Source of the DNA: Streptomyces sp. NK08204
GTDB taxonomy: Bacteria > Actinomycetota > Actinomycetes > Streptomycetales > Streptomycetaceae
Assembly (NCBI RefSeq): GCF_020400585.1
Contig: NZ_JAINVF010000015.1
Coordinates: forward strand, 96,863 to 160,862
DNA: 64,000 bases
Direction: 5' to 3'
Part shown: piece by piece, positions 42,669-52,356 of the stretch
Position numbering within the stretch: position 1 is the first letter of the stretch
Layout: each line of letters begins with the position of its first letter
The notes under the pieces: generated by a model
Databases searched by the model: none
Told to the model about the DNA's origin: nothing
The model's input: the letters and a program-made list of their open reading frames with translations, nothing else
Translations under genes and position numbers: made by a program

Positions 42669-43796
42669 TTACGCGTGCAGGAGCACGAGGTCGTCCCTGT
42701 GTACGACCTCCCGCTCGTACGCCGGTCCCAGCTCGCGGGCCAGCTCGCGGGTGGAACGCCCGATCAGCCGGGGGATCTCCTTGGCGTCGAAGTTGACGAG
42801 CCCGCGGGCCACCGCGTGCCCCGAGGCGTCGCGCAGTTCGACCGGGTCGCCGGCGCTGAACTCGCCCTCGACGGCTGCGATCCCGGCGGGCAGCAGCGAG
42901 AGGCGGCGCTTGACCACGGCGTCGACCGCCCCGTCGTCCAGGATCAGCGCCCCCTGCGGGGTGGACGCGTGCTGGAGCCACAGCAGCCGGTCGGCGGAGC
43001 GCTTGCCGGTGGGGTGGAAGTAGGTGCCGGTGTCGCCGCCGCTCAGTGCCTCGGCGGCGTGGACGGCGCTGGTCAGCACCACCGGGATGCCCGCGGCGGC
43101 GGCGATGCGGGCCGCCTCGACCTTGGTGACCATGCCGCCGGTGCCGACCCCGGCCTTGCCCGCGCTGCCGATCTCGACGCCGGCGAGGTCCTGCGGGCCC
43201 CGCACCTGCGCTATCCGCGAGGTGCCCGGCCGGCCGGGGTCGCCGTCGTAGACGCCGTCGATGTCGGAGAGGAGCACCAGCAGGTCGGCGCGGACGAGGT
43301 GGGCGACGAGCGCGGCGAGGCGGTCGTTGTCACCGAAGCGGATCTCGTCGGTGGCGACGGTGTCGTTCTCGTTGACGACCGGGAGGGCACCCATGGCGAG
43401 CAGCTTGTCGAGGGTGCGGGAGGCGTTGCGGTGGTGGGCGCGGCGGCTCATGTCGTCGCTGGTCAGCAGCACCTGGCCGACGCGGACGCCGTAGCGGGCG
43501 AAGGAGGCCGTGTAGCGGGCGACGAGCAGGCCCTGGCCGACGCTGGCGGCGGCCTGCTGGCGGGCGAGGTCCTTGGGGCGGCGGCGCAGGCCGAGGGGGG
43601 CGAGGCCGGCGGCGATGGCACCGGAGGAGACGAGGACGATCTCCTTCTCGCCGCCGCTGCGGCTCTTGGCGAGGACGTCGACCAGCGCGTCGACGCGGTC
43701 GGCGTCCAGGCCGCCCGCGGCGGTGGTCAGGGAGGAGGATCCCACCTTCACGACGATCCTGCGGGCTTCGTTCACGGCCTGCCTTGCCCTTGCCAC
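42669..43796 (-). CDS. proB: Glutamate 5-kinase
   Basis: About 375 residues. The amino-acid kinase domain starts ARRIVVKVGSSSLTTAAGG and includes IVLVSSGAIAAGL, LPVVNENDTVAT and LLSDIDGVYDGDPGRPGTS (adenine and phosphate sites). The C-terminal PUA domain reads DFDAKEIPRLIGRSTRELA-like (NFDAKEIPRL). It makes gamma-glutamyl phosphate and is usually inhibited by proline. The GTG at 43796 has GGAG upstream; a GTG at 43775 gives the more usual 368-residue form and an upstream GTG at 43859 is also open. In streptomycetes proB normally lies near obgE; here the RHS and TagF genes separate them by 17 kb. Confidence 0.94.
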   Translation of the reverse strand: MARARQAVNEARRIVVKVGSSSLTTAAGGLDADRVDALVDVLAKSRSGGEKEIVLVSSGAIAAGLAPLGLRRRPKDLARQQAAASVGQGLLVARYTASFARYGVRVGQVLLTSDDMSRRAHHRNASRTLDKLLAMGALPVVNENDTVATDEIRFGDNDRLAALVAHLVRADLLVLLSDIDGVYDGDPGRPGTSRIAQVRGPQDLAGVEIGSAGKAGVGTGGMVTKVEAARIAAAAGIPVVLTSAVHAAEALSGGDTGTYFHPTGKRSADRLLWLQHASTPQGALILDDGAVDAVVKRRLSLLPAGIAAVEGEFSAGDPVELRDASGHAVARGLVNFDAKEIPRLIGRSTRELARELGPAYEREVVHRDDLVLLHA

Positions 43797-43892
43797 CTGC
43801 GGTTCGTCTCCTTCGCGCGCCTGGGCTGATCGCCCCGAGCCGTCATCGTAACCACTCACAACGCCGTGTGACGTCCGGCACGTTCGGCATGC

Positions 43893-44315
43893 TCAGTCGG
43901 GAAAGGGCCCCTTGTAGTAGCGCTTGCGTTCCCCCACTTCACGGAGCAACAGATCACCCGCGTACTTTCGAAACTTCACCCAGTTTTCCGGATACCCGAG
44001 CAAGTGGTCAGTAATCCTGATGCTCGCCATCTGATGAATGGATGGCCGCTCACTGCCCAGGAGGCGTTCCAGAAAGTACGCGCAGCGCTTTGCCAGTTCC
44101 TCATTCAGCGAGGGCTCGGCAGCCAGGAGCGGCGTCAGAACCCCTTCGACGAAGACCACGCTGGTCAGCTCGTACTGCTCCACCTCCACCGGTCCACAGT
44201 GATCCGGCAGCGCATCCTCCCGCTCTTCCTCCTCCAAAGCAAGGATTGCTTCCCGCTGCTCCGGAAAGCAATCCCACAGAAGTTTTCTGACCAGTGCGGA
44301 ATCCGAAACTTCCAC
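43893..44315 (-). CDS. Putative immunity protein for the RHS toxin
   Basis: 140 residues from GTG (GGGGTAGGA just upstream). Acidic overall, with EEEEREDALPD near residue 28, a predicted alpha-helical fold (LNEELAKRCAYFLERLLG, SIRITDHLLGYPENWVKF) and no signal or membrane segment. It directly follows a secreted RHS toxin gene on the same strand and shares its lower GC compared with neighbouring housekeeping genes. Small acidic proteins in this position normally neutralise the toxin tip. Family not recognised. A large hairpin lies between toxin and this gene, so it may have its own expression level. Confidence 0.65.
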   Translation of the reverse strand: MEVSDSALVRKLLWDCFPEQREAILALEEEEREDALPDHCGPVEVEQYELTSVVFVEGVLTPLLAAEPSLNEELAKRCAYFLERLLGSERPSIHQMASIRITDHLLGYPENWVKFRKYAGDLLLREVGERKRYYKGPFPD

Positions 44316-44345
44316 GAATCCTACCCCTTCGATAATTCAACGCGC

Positions 44346-44384
44346 GGAAGCGCCTCTCGGGACACTCCCCCGAGAGGCGCTTCC
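44346..44384. terminator. Long hairpin between RHS toxin and immunity gene
   Basis: A perfect 16-bp stem (44346-44361 with 44369-44384) and a 7-nt loop, 20 bp past the RHS stop and 31 bp before the immunity start. Terminator-like but without a T-run; it may only reduce readthrough. Confidence 0.6.
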
Positions 44385-44404
44385 TTCGAACCGTCGGTCA
44401 CATA

Positions 44405-47400
44405 CTAGGCCTCCTGCGGCACAACGCAATCTCCCATGACGTCACACGACGGATCGGCATTGTAGACGGACTTGATCCCGTCCCAGAGGAACAGCAGATC
44501 GCTCAGAACACCCACCCCGTCCATCACCTTGGGAAGCGTTGGCGCGCCCCTCAGCCGCGGCACACCATGTGAGCTTTCCTCGAATTCTCCCCCCGTTACG
44601 GATTTCATCGAGGGCGCCCGCCAGGCATGCTCTACGGCGGATTTCACGGCACTGTAGACCTTGGGATTGTCCTTCATGATCTGCGTGACCGCACCGGCGT
44701 CATCCTTGGTGTCCAACGCCCTCCACAGCTCGTCTGCCTCAGCCAGAGCGACATTGCGGTCGGCTTCGGAGAGATTAACCGGCTTGTCCGGCTTCCGATC
44801 CTTTTCGAGGAGTTTCTCCAGTCGCCTCAACTGGCTGGCTGCGTCCTCAATGTGCCACAGCCCCTTGGTGGGCCTGCCCGTTTTCAGCTCGGAGATCAGC
44901 GCCGTGGCAACCTTGCCGTCGCCGACCTCCGGGACGGATCCCGGTTTGATGTAGATGTCCTTGAGAATGTCCCTCAGCTCATCGTTCTCGACATGCGGTG
45001 CCTTGGCGGCCATCGGGCACGGGCCGATGAAACCTGGAGTGCCGCAGCCGCCGACCGGGCCGCCGCCCCCACTGCTGTCCATCATCTCCATCAGCCCGGA
45101 CGGGTCGGTGAAGTTGGCGGGGTTGTTCCCGGAGTAGCTGTAGGCATTCAGGATCTGCGGCTCGTACGGCTTTGTCAGTTCGTCGGGGCTGATGAACCGG
45201 CCGAGTGCCGCGTCGTACATGCGGGCGCCGAGGAGGGACAGTCCGGTGGAGTCGTCCTCTGGTTTACCGAGGAAGCCCCGGTCGGTGGAGGGCGGCAGGC
45301 CCACGCTGCCCCGCTGCTTGCCGAACGGTGTGTACTTGCGTCGGGTGACCGTGCCGTTCATGGCGATCAGCACGGACGTGGAGGCCTGGTTGTCGCTCAG
45401 GAACCAGGTCAGCTTGCCGTTGCTCGTGCCGTCGTCCTGGCGCATCGCCACCGCGGTGCCGACTGCGCTGTACAGGCGTGTGGCCTTGACGCTGGCACCG
45501 GCGGCCTTGTGCAGTTCGTGGCCGTCGAGGTAGAGCACGTTCTCCTGCGGCGAGGTGCGCAGCAGGACGTCGCCGTCGGTGTCGTAGACGTAGGTCGACG
45601 TCTCGTCGCCGGTGGCCTTGTGCTGGGTGATCTGGCTGACCCGGTTCTGCGGGTTCCAGTCGACGGTCGAGCTGACGCCGTCCACGGTGCGGGTGTGCAT
45701 CTGACCCGCCGCGTTGTAGACGAAGCTGTCGGAACCGGCCTGGGTCACCGCGTGCGGGTGGGCCTGGCCAGCGGTGTACGTGGAGCCGTCGGCGCTGTAA
45801 CCGGGGTAGCTGTACTTCCTGGTCGTCGACCCGGCGGCCGTCGTGTCCTTGACGGACATCAGGTTGCCGAGCTCGTCGTAGGTGTACGACTGGTCGTACG
45901 GGTCGAGGCTGCTGCTCCGGTCAGGTGCGGCGGCGCCGGTGCAGCCGTCGGAGGCCTCGGTGGTCCACGCATGGGTGAGCCTGTTGAGCTCGTCGTACGT
46001 GAAACACTCGCTCTGCTTGGCCACGGCGTCCGTGATGCCCGTCACCTGACCGCCGAGATCACGGGTGAACGTGTCGTCCTGCGCGGTCGTGGTGGTGCTG
46101 CCGGCGGTGACCGTGGTCTTGATGTTCGACAGCGCGCCGGTGCCGTCGGTGTCGTTGAAGGAGTAGGCGCGGCTGACCGTAGCGTCCGAACCGCTGGTGC
46201 CGTATGCCCGGCCGTCCAGGCGCCCCAGCCGGTCGAAGTCGATATTCGACTGGTAGGTCGCCAGCGGCGAGGAGACCTTGGACGGCCGTCCCTGGTCGGT
46301 GTAGGCGGTGGTCACCGTCTCCGCGGGCAGGCCGCCGACCGCCGGGTAGGAGACCGACGTCATGTGGTCGGCCAGGTCATAGCCGTAGCCGAACGCATAG
46401 GAGCCGGCGAAGCCGGAGCCGTCGTCCGGGACGGTGATCTTCTTGCCCGTCGCACGGCCGCGGTCGTCGTAGCCGGTGACGGCCTGGGTGTATGCCTTGC
46501 CATTCGCGTAACTCGTCGACGAGGCCAGCTGGCCGATGCCGCCAGGGGCGGTGTCGTAGTTCAGCTCCGTCAGGAGGGTCGTGCCCTGGGCGACCGTCTT
46601 CTGCCGACCGAGGTTGTCGTACTGGTACGTCAGCGTCGTGCCGTTGTCGGTCTCCGTGGCGACCTTGCCGTTCTCGTCGTACGTGGTCGAGGTCGTGCCG
46701 GTGTCCGGGTCGACGACCGAGGTCCGGTCACCGGCCCAGTTGTAGCCGTAGGTTGTGACGTTGCCCTTGGCATCCGTGATCTTCTGGAGCTCGCCGCTGC
46801 GCGTGTACGCGTACGACGTGGTGGAGGCACCGGTCGGGCCGTGCTCGACGACCTTCGTGATCTGTCCGAAGACATCCGTGTAGGCGTCGGTGCGTTCGCC
46901 GGTGGCCGGCAGGGTGGTGGTGTAGTCGCCGTAGTAATAGGTGCGGGTGTGGCCCGTCGCCTGTGGTGTTCCGTGGACCAGGATCTGGGTCTGCGTGATC
47001 CGGCCGGCCCAGTCGAAGATCGGGTCGGTGTAGGAGGGCAGGTCCGCGACCGTTGGCAGCACCATGCCGTCGATGCCGGCCTTGCCTGAGTTGTAGAACG
47101 CCGCGGAGGTGCCCGTGACATTGCCGGACGTGTCGTAACGGGTGGAGATCACATCCCGGCCGGTGCCGTCCGGAGCCGTGGCCTGCGTCTCGCGGCTGCG
47201 ACCCAGCCCGTCGAGGTAGTCGTAGGAGTTCACATACGTGGCACCGGACTGCAGGACGCCCGTGGTCACCTTGGTCGGGCCGGTCACCGTGTCGGGCACG
47301 CCGTCGCTGTTGAGCCCGGTCGGCGTGTCGTAGGCGAACTGGATCGACGGGTTGCCGGTGGGGTAGTTCCCGATCTCCGTCGGCTTGAAGACCTGGACAT

Positions 47401-50400
47401 AGCGGCCCACCGAGTCGTGGACGAGCCGGGTGGTGTGGCCGTTGGCGTCGAGGATCCGGTAAGGCGTCCCCCACAGTCGCGAGTACCACGTGGTGGTGGA
47501 CGTCGCCGCGCCCGGCTTGTCGGGGCCGTCCGGGTCAGGGGTAGTCACCGTGACGCCGTTCGTGGGCCAGGTCGTGACCGGGTCGTAGGTGGTGGTGGTC
47601 TTCTGCCGCTTGCCGTCGTATGCCCCGATGACACGGCCCGCCCCGTCGTAGTCGGTCCACGTCTTGCGCGCGTGCGCCGGGTCGGCGTCGGTGTATTGGT
47701 CCTTCTCCGTCGCGTTGCCGTCCACCAGCTTGGTGTCGTTCTCCGCGAGCGAGGTGGCCCCGTCGTACAGAGTCACCACGTATGCGTCCTGGTTGGAGGC
47801 GTCCCGGGAGGCGCAGTCGGCGGCGTAGTGGCGCTCCTCGTCCTGGAACACCATCCAGCGCTTGACGTCGGAGTTCGGGAAGTTCGACGTGTTGTACGCG
47901 CGGCCGTAGGTGGTGCAGCGGTTGTCGTCGGTGTTGACCTGGCCCCAGTCGTTGGTGCGCATGGGCAGGCCGTAGACGGTGCTGGTGTCCTGGGTGTCGT
48001 CGTACTCGTCCTTGACCACGCTCTCGCGCCAGTCGCCCGCGGAGATGAGTTTGTCGGTCGTGGTCTTGCTGTCGCGCACGAAGCGGGCGTCGGGCAGACC
48101 GTCGTAGTGGGCGGTGTCGTGGACCCAGTATTCCTTGCGGATGCGCTCGTGCGAGTTGCCGTCGCCGTCTCGCTTGGACTGCTCCAGAGTCTTGCCGGCC
48201 AGCCATGCGGAGTCGGTCCAGGATGTGCCGAAGCCGTCGGTGACCGAGACGCTGCGGGTCGCGGAGGTGTCCGACTTGGAGGTGCGGTCGCCGTCCAGGC
48301 CTCGGTAGAGCCAGTAGTAGGTGGAGGCCGCGTTGCTCTTGCTGCCGGTGAAGACCTCGACCTGCTGGTAGCCGCGCCAGTCGGTCCAGCTCTCGTCGGA
48401 GTCCGGGGTCAGCGGGTCGTTGGTGAACCGCCAGCCCGCGCCGCCGTGGTACTCGTACCGCGTCGTCATGACCGGGTCGCCGTCGGTGCCGGCGCCCTGG
48501 GCCACTCCCGGGTCCTCGTCGATCTGGGTGACCAGGTACTTCTTGAACCAGCCCGAGTGATCGGTGGTGTCGCCCTCGGGCGTCCACTTCTGCCAGAAGC
48601 AGTCCTGGGTATTGCTGGCCTCGGTGGGCGGGTTGTTGATGTCGCAGGCGTCCGGCTGGCCATAGGTGACGCTGGTGACCGCGCCCAGGTCGCCATAGAC
48701 CTTCGTGACGCGGCGGAAGTTGAGGGTGGAGGAGCCGACCTGGTTGTCCAGCCACTCACCGTTGAAATTGAGGACGGGCAGGCGCAGGTCCTTGCCGTCG
48801 CCGTAGCCCTGGCGCTGGACGTAGTCGAGCCAGAGCGTCTTGCCGATCGTGCCCGACGGGTCCGGCAGGCCGAACTTCATCTGGTACTGCATCGCCGGGT
48901 CCCACGTCTTGCCGCCGTCGTCGCTGACGTAGGTCTTGATGTCCCAGAGCATGTCGGTGCTGAAGAACGTGGGGTAGTACGTCTTGCCGGCACAGTAGTT
49001 GTCCGCCGAGCTGCCGTCGCACATCAGGTCGGTCGGCACGTCCGGGTAGGAGCTGGGCTGCTCGGATATGGACGGGCAGGCCGGGGGCTCCTTGCCCAGC
49101 GGGTCGGTGTCCTTCATCCGCTCCACACAGCGCCCCACGTGCCGCAGTTCGACCTTGGCGGGAAGCAGCGCACCGGGGACCTGGGCGGCCCAGCCGTACT
49201 CGATCTTCGTCAGGTAGCTCGCCCGATCGTAGACGCGCGCCTTGTCGGTGTTGATGACCGAGCGGTAGTAGTTCTGGTCCTTGTCGTAGAAGTAGGCGTT
49301 CTCGACCTCGTTGGGGTCCACGACACGGTCAAGGTTCCAGCGCCAAGCCTGGGTGCAGGGCTCGGGGAACTGGGCGTGGCAGGGCTCGCCGTCGTCGTCA
49401 CCAGCCACCGGGACGGTCAGCACGGAGTGGGTGATGGAGCCGTCGCGCTCACTGCGGCCCCAGCCGAAGTAGTAGCGCATGCCGTCCTGGGTCGAGATCA
49501 CCCAGTACTCGTCGTCGGCGCCGTGTCCGCCGGTCAGGTGCTGCACCCGCCAGCCCGGGTCGTTCTGGACGTGGTACGAACCGGTGCCGTTGCCGTCCTG
49601 GATGAGTGCCGAGTCAACGCCGTTGAGGCTGATGGTGTACTCGGCGCCGTCCGGCTCGGTGCTGTGGTTCGGCGACTGCCAGCAGAGGTCACCCACCGTG
49701 TTGTTGACGTCCGTCGAGCAGTTCTTGTACTTCCGCTCGATGTAGCCGACGTCCAGGTCCCAGCCCATGCCGGCCCACGACGCCTGGTTGTTCGTCGCCG
49801 AGGTACGGCCGTCGACCGACTGAGAGTTGTACGACAGGGACAGGTCCGGCGTCGCGCCGAAGGGAGCCTTCGGCAGCTTGATCGGCAGGTCGTAGGTGAA
49901 CGCGCCGGAGCCGGTCGTCACGGCCCACTTGCCGGTCGGGTTGAGCGTGGACGCGCGGTAGTCCCCGGCCCCCGAGGAGGAAGCGGTCGTCACCGCAGTC
50001 ACCGTGGAGGTGGTGGCCGCGGCCATCATGGCGGTGCCCGGTTTCGGGGACGCAGTCGACGTGGTGGGGTCCGCGTCGGCGTAGACCGTGGCCGTCAGCC
50101 TGCCCGTCTTCACGTCGTTGCGGACCGGCAGGAAGCGGCGGCTGTCAGGCGAACAGCCACGCTTGTGCGGTGTGGTGAGCGCGCACGCGGGCATCTGCAC
50201 CAGGCGCAGCCGGGAGGCGAAGTCGCCGCCGTAGGCGTTCTTGAAGGCGTTGTAGTCGATGGTGACGCCGACCGGGCCGGGGACCGGCTTGTGGTCCTTG
50301 CGGGTCAGGCGCAGGGCCATGCCGACGCCGCCGATCGACTTGATCTTCGCCCGGTCGAGCACCTGCACATCGACGTCGTCGGGAGTGCCGGCGGACGGGG

Positions 50401-50851
50401 CCAGGTCGAGTCCCTTGCTCCCGGTGAGGGCGTCCTTGGCGGCCTTCTGGCCGATGGCGAACGCGGACTGCGGGGGCAGTCCCGCGGACCGGATCTGCGC
50501 TGCGGTGGGGGTGCGCAGCGAGACCACGGCGGACTTGGCCGCGGCGCTGCCGGCGTCGGCGTCGAGGACCTTGCCCGACGGGGACACGGCCAGGGCGTGT
50601 CCCGGCCTGGCCGTCGACAGGTCGACCTTGGCCCGCACCCCCTTCGGCCAGGTCACCCGTGGCGCCTTGGTCAAGGTCGGCTCCGCCTGCTGCCGGGGCA
50701 CACCTGCGCCCTTGCGCGTGGGAACACTGACGGTTGGGTCCTTCGGCTTGGCCACGGCAACAGCCGCGGCGAACGCCGGTGCGGACACCAGACCGGACAA
50801 CAACGCACTGGAGACAGCCACGACGAAGCCGCGTCTCAACGACGCACGCAT
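44405..50851 (-). CDS. Secreted RHS/YD-repeat polymorphic toxin
   Basis: 2148 residues from ATG at 50851. The signal peptide is RRGFVVAVSSALLSGLVSAP ending AFAAA. The N-terminal third has YNSQSVDGRTSATNNQASWA, common in exported actinobacterial RHS proteins. YD repeats (GRVIGAYDG, YDELNRLTHAW, YDELGNLMSV) run to the RHS core end RFISPDELTKPYEPQILNAY and FTDPSGL. These repeats build a cage around the C-terminal toxin (residues 1921-2148), which starts with a glycine-rich linker, then DELRDILKDIYIKPGS and a helical part with VGDGK. I do not recognise that toxin. Expected role: contact-dependent or extracellular competition. A putative immunity gene follows. Confidence 0.9.
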   Translation of the reverse strand: MRASLRRGFVVAVSSALLSGLVSAPAFAAAVAVAKPKDPTVSVPTRKGAGVPRQQAEPTLTKAPRVTWPKGVRAKVDLSTARPGHALAVSPSGKVLDADAGSAAAKSAVVSLRTPTAAQIRSAGLPPQSAFAIGQKAAKDALTGSKGLDLAPSAGTPDDVDVQVLDRAKIKSIGGVGMALRLTRKDHKPVPGPVGVTIDYNAFKNAYGGDFASRLRLVQMPACALTTPHKRGCSPDSRRFLPVRNDVKTGRLTATVYADADPTTSTASPKPGTAMMAAATTSTVTAVTTASSSGAGDYRASTLNPTGKWAVTTGSGAFTYDLPIKLPKAPFGATPDLSLSYNSQSVDGRTSATNNQASWAGMGWDLDVGYIERKYKNCSTDVNNTVGDLCWQSPNHSTEPDGAEYTISLNGVDSALIQDGNGTGSYHVQNDPGWRVQHLTGGHGADDEYWVISTQDGMRYYFGWGRSERDGSITHSVLTVPVAGDDDGEPCHAQFPEPCTQAWRWNLDRVVDPNEVENAYFYDKDQNYYRSVINTDKARVYDRASYLTKIEYGWAAQVPGALLPAKVELRHVGRCVERMKDTDPLGKEPPACPSISEQPSSYPDVPTDLMCDGSSADNYCAGKTYYPTFFSTDMLWDIKTYVSDDGGKTWDPAMQYQMKFGLPDPSGTIGKTLWLDYVQRQGYGDGKDLRLPVLNFNGEWLDNQVGSSTLNFRRVTKVYGDLGAVTSVTYGQPDACDINNPPTEASNTQDCFWQKWTPEGDTTDHSGWFKKYLVTQIDEDPGVAQGAGTDGDPVMTTRYEYHGGAGWRFTNDPLTPDSDESWTDWRGYQQVEVFTGSKSNAASTYYWLYRGLDGDRTSKSDTSATRSVSVTDGFGTSWTDSAWLAGKTLEQSKRDGDGNSHERIRKEYWVHDTAHYDGLPDARFVRDSKTTTDKLISAGDWRESVVKDEYDDTQDTSTVYGLPMRTNDWGQVNTDDNRCTTYGRAYNTSNFPNSDVKRWMVFQDEERHYAADCASRDASNQDAYVVTLYDGATSLAENDTKLVDGNATEKDQYTDADPAHARKTWTDYDGAGRVIGAYDGKRQKTTTTYDPVTTWPTNGVTVTTPDPDGPDKPGAATSTTTWYSRLWGTPYRILDANGHTTRLVHDSVGRYVQVFKPTEIGNYPTGNPSIQFAYDTPTGLNSDGVPDTVTGPTKVTTGVLQSGATYVNSYDYLDGLGRSRETQATAPDGTGRDVISTRYDTSGNVTGTSAAFYNSGKAGIDGMVLPTVADLPSYTDPIFDWAGRITQTQILVHGTPQATGHTRTYYYGDYTTTLPATGERTDAYTDVFGQITKVVEHGPTGASTTSYAYTRSGELQKITDAKGNVTTYGYNWAGDRTSVVDPDTGTTSTTYDENGKVATETDNGTTLTYQYDNLGRQKTVAQGTTLLTELNYDTAPGGIGQLASSTSYANGKAYTQAVTGYDDRGRATGKKITVPDDGSGFAGSYAFGYGYDLADHMTSVSYPAVGGLPAETVTTAYTDQGRPSKVSSPLATYQSNIDFDRLGRLDGRAYGTSGSDATVSRAYSFNDTDGTGALSNIKTTVTAGSTTTTAQDDTFTRDLGGQVTGITDAVAKQSECFTYDELNRLTHAWTTEASDGCTGAAAPDRSSSLDPYDQSYTYDELGNLMSVKDTTAAGSTTRKYSYPGYSADGSTYTAGQAHPHAVTQAGSDSFVYNAAGQMHTRTVDGVSSTVDWNPQNRVSQITQHKATGDETSTYVYDTDGDVLLRTSPQENVLYLDGHELHKAAGASVKATRLYSAVGTAVAMRQDDGTSNGKLTWFLSDNQASTSVLIAMNGTVTRRKYTPFGKQRGSVGLPPSTDRGFLGKPEDDSTGLSLLGARMYDAALGRFISPDELTKPYEPQILNAYSYSGNNPANFTDPSGLMEMMDSSGGGGPVGGCGTPGFIGPCPMAAKAPHVENDELRDILKDIYIKPGSVPEVGDGKVATALISELKTGRPTKGLWHIEDAASQLRRLEKLLEKDRKPDKPVNLSEADRNVALAEADELWRALDTKDDAGAVTQIMKDNPKVYSAVKSAVEHAWRAPSMKSVTGGEFEESSHGVPRLRGAPTLPKVMDGVGVLSDLLFLWDGIKSVYNADPSCDVMGDCVVPQEA

Positions 50852-51225
50852 CACGAACCCCCACCCCTCTGGCCGGACATCGACCTCAAACGGTCTGAAA
50901 GAGCGGGCTCGCGACGCACGAGGCAACACGAAGCCAATGCACGGCGAACACGCGTAGAGCGGAGACTAACCACCTTCTTGATCACGTCATTTGGGGGAAA
51001 TCGAGCCTCGATGGCTCAAAGTCCACCGCCCCCTTGGCGAAATTTTTGCGCCTGCATGGGCAACTGAATGCCCCGCTCCGGTGTCCCTACCGCGGCCGCT
51101 TGACAGGTGCTTTAATGACCGGCCAACAGCTCAGCCAGCACCCTTGGCACCCGCATGTCGTCATCTGCGCGCCAAAGGCACCGCGTTGGCACTCTTTTCC
51201 TTTTCTCAAGGGGGCTCAGATCACC
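50852..51225. other. Divergent intergenic region, RHS toxin and Tat-exported protein
   Basis: 374 bp. A candidate RHS promoter sits at 50963-50990 (minus, ATGACG, 16-bp spacer, TAGTCT). A 5+5 dyad GAGCC/GGCTC lies at 51003-51017. A perfect TTGACA at 51100-51105 (plus) has no clear -10 at normal spacing. It is more AT-rich than the window average. Confidence 0.5.
50963..50990 (-). promoter_or_regulatory. Candidate RHS promoter
   Basis: Minus strand ATGACG, 16-bp spacer, TAGTCT. It would give a leader of about 105 nt before the RHS start. Confidence 0.4.
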
Positions 51226-52323
51226 ATGCTCGATCGCAGGCGCATTCTGCGTATGGCCGGAGCGGCCATCGGCGCGGCGGCCGTTCCGGCGGTCGCCGTC
51301 GGCGCGAGTGAGGCGATCGCGCGTTCCCGCGACACCGCCCAGGACAACGTGAGCCCGGGCTCGGTCACCGCCGGCAAACGGTTCGACCTGACCGCCGGCT
51401 CCAAGGAACTGCTGCGCGAGTTCCAGTTGAGCGGCACGCGCGTGCTGCAGTCCTTCGCGTTCGACAACACCCGCGGACACCTGTTCACCGTGCAACTCGT
51501 CGACGGCGGGCTTCAGCTGCCGGGAGAAACCCAGACATATTCGGGTGCCGACCGCGAGGCCAATGGCGACCTGTGCCTGACCCGTCTGGACACCTCCGGG
51601 CGCATTCTCGGCACCATGTATCTGCGCGGATTCGGGCACGGCGTGCAGATCGGCGTCGAAACCACCAGTTCCGGCAGTTACCTGTGGACCGAGACACATA
51701 ACGTACGGACCCTGAACTCGGACGGCACCTACACAGGTTGGGGCGACCGGCTCGCCCGGTTCGAATTCGCCAACGGCACCGTCCTCACCGCGGACTCGCC
51801 GAGCCTCACCCAGTACACCCTGGAAAGCGGTGTCGACCGCACCACCTGCGGCATCGACCCGGTCAACAACCGGCTCGCGGTGCGCTGCCGGGTCAGCGGC
51901 ACGTTCCGGTACCGCCTGTACGACCTCGCCGCCTTCAAGTCGGGCAACCGGACGCCACTCGCCGACGTGGCCCAGCCCGCCGACCTCCAGCCCGGCTACA
52001 CCGACGTCTTCCAGGGTTTCGCGAGCTACGGCAGCTACCTCTACCTGCTGGCCGGCTCCGCGTACGGCTCGAACGGCTCGACCTCGCCGGACGGCAACAC
52101 CTTCATCACCACGGTGGACTGGAACACCGGCGCCGCCGTGGAACAGAAGCTCACCAAGGCCGGATACACCCTGCTCTACCGCGAGCCCGAAGGCATGGCG
52201 ATCCAGATCCCCGACCCGAGCAACCCTCAGGCGGTGCGCCTGTGCAGCGGCTTCGCTTCCTACACCTCCAGCACCGACACCAGCAAGCTGGCCAGCATCT
52301 ACTACAAGGACGTACTGGTCTGA
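51226..52323 (+). CDS. Tat-exported beta-rich protein (teichoic acid biosynthesis protein C-like)
   Basis: 365 residues. The N-terminus DRRRILRMAGAAIGAAAVPA is a twin-arginine signal peptide. The mature part has repeated beta strands with aromatic and asparagine patterns (RLDTSGRILGTMYLRGFGHG, GVETTSSGSYLWTETHNVRT, DNTRGHLFTVQL), consistent with a propeller, as in proteins annotated teichoic acid biosynthesis protein C or phage baseplate-like in streptomycetes. No catalytic motif is evident. It diverges from the RHS toxin and is followed by an L,D-transpeptidase gene 34 bp on. A role at the cell wall surface is likely, precise function unknown. The ATG at 51226 follows AAGGGGG at slightly long spacing. 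Confidence 0.8.
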   Translation: MLDRRRILRMAGAAIGAAAVPAVAVGASEAIARSRDTAQDNVSPGSVTAGKRFDLTAGSKELLREFQLSGTRVLQSFAFDNTRGHLFTVQLVDGGLQLPGETQTYSGADREANGDLCLTRLDTSGRILGTMYLRGFGHGVQIGVETTSSGSYLWTETHNVRTLNSDGTYTGWGDRLARFEFANGTVLTADSPSLTQYTLESGVDRTTCGIDPVNNRLAVRCRVSGTFRYRLYDLAAFKSGNRTPLADVAQPADLQPGYTDVFQGFASYGSYLYLLAGSAYGSNGSTSPDGNTFITTVDWNTGAAVEQKLTKAGYTLLYREPEGMAIQIPDPSNPQAVRLCSGFASYTSSTDTSKLASIYYKDVLV

Positions 52324-52356
52324 GGTCCTGGGCCGGGGTCTGCGACCATGGACCCC

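Noticed and set aside
43796..43859. Upstream GTG at 43859 as the proB start
   Set aside because: No ribosome binding site and an unusual 20-residue polar extension; downstream GTG codons match the family better.
44627..51067. Long plus-strand frames opposite the RHS gene
   Set aside because: Low-complexity translations without domains, fully antisense to a gene with signal peptide, YD repeats and RHS core; codon-bias shadows.
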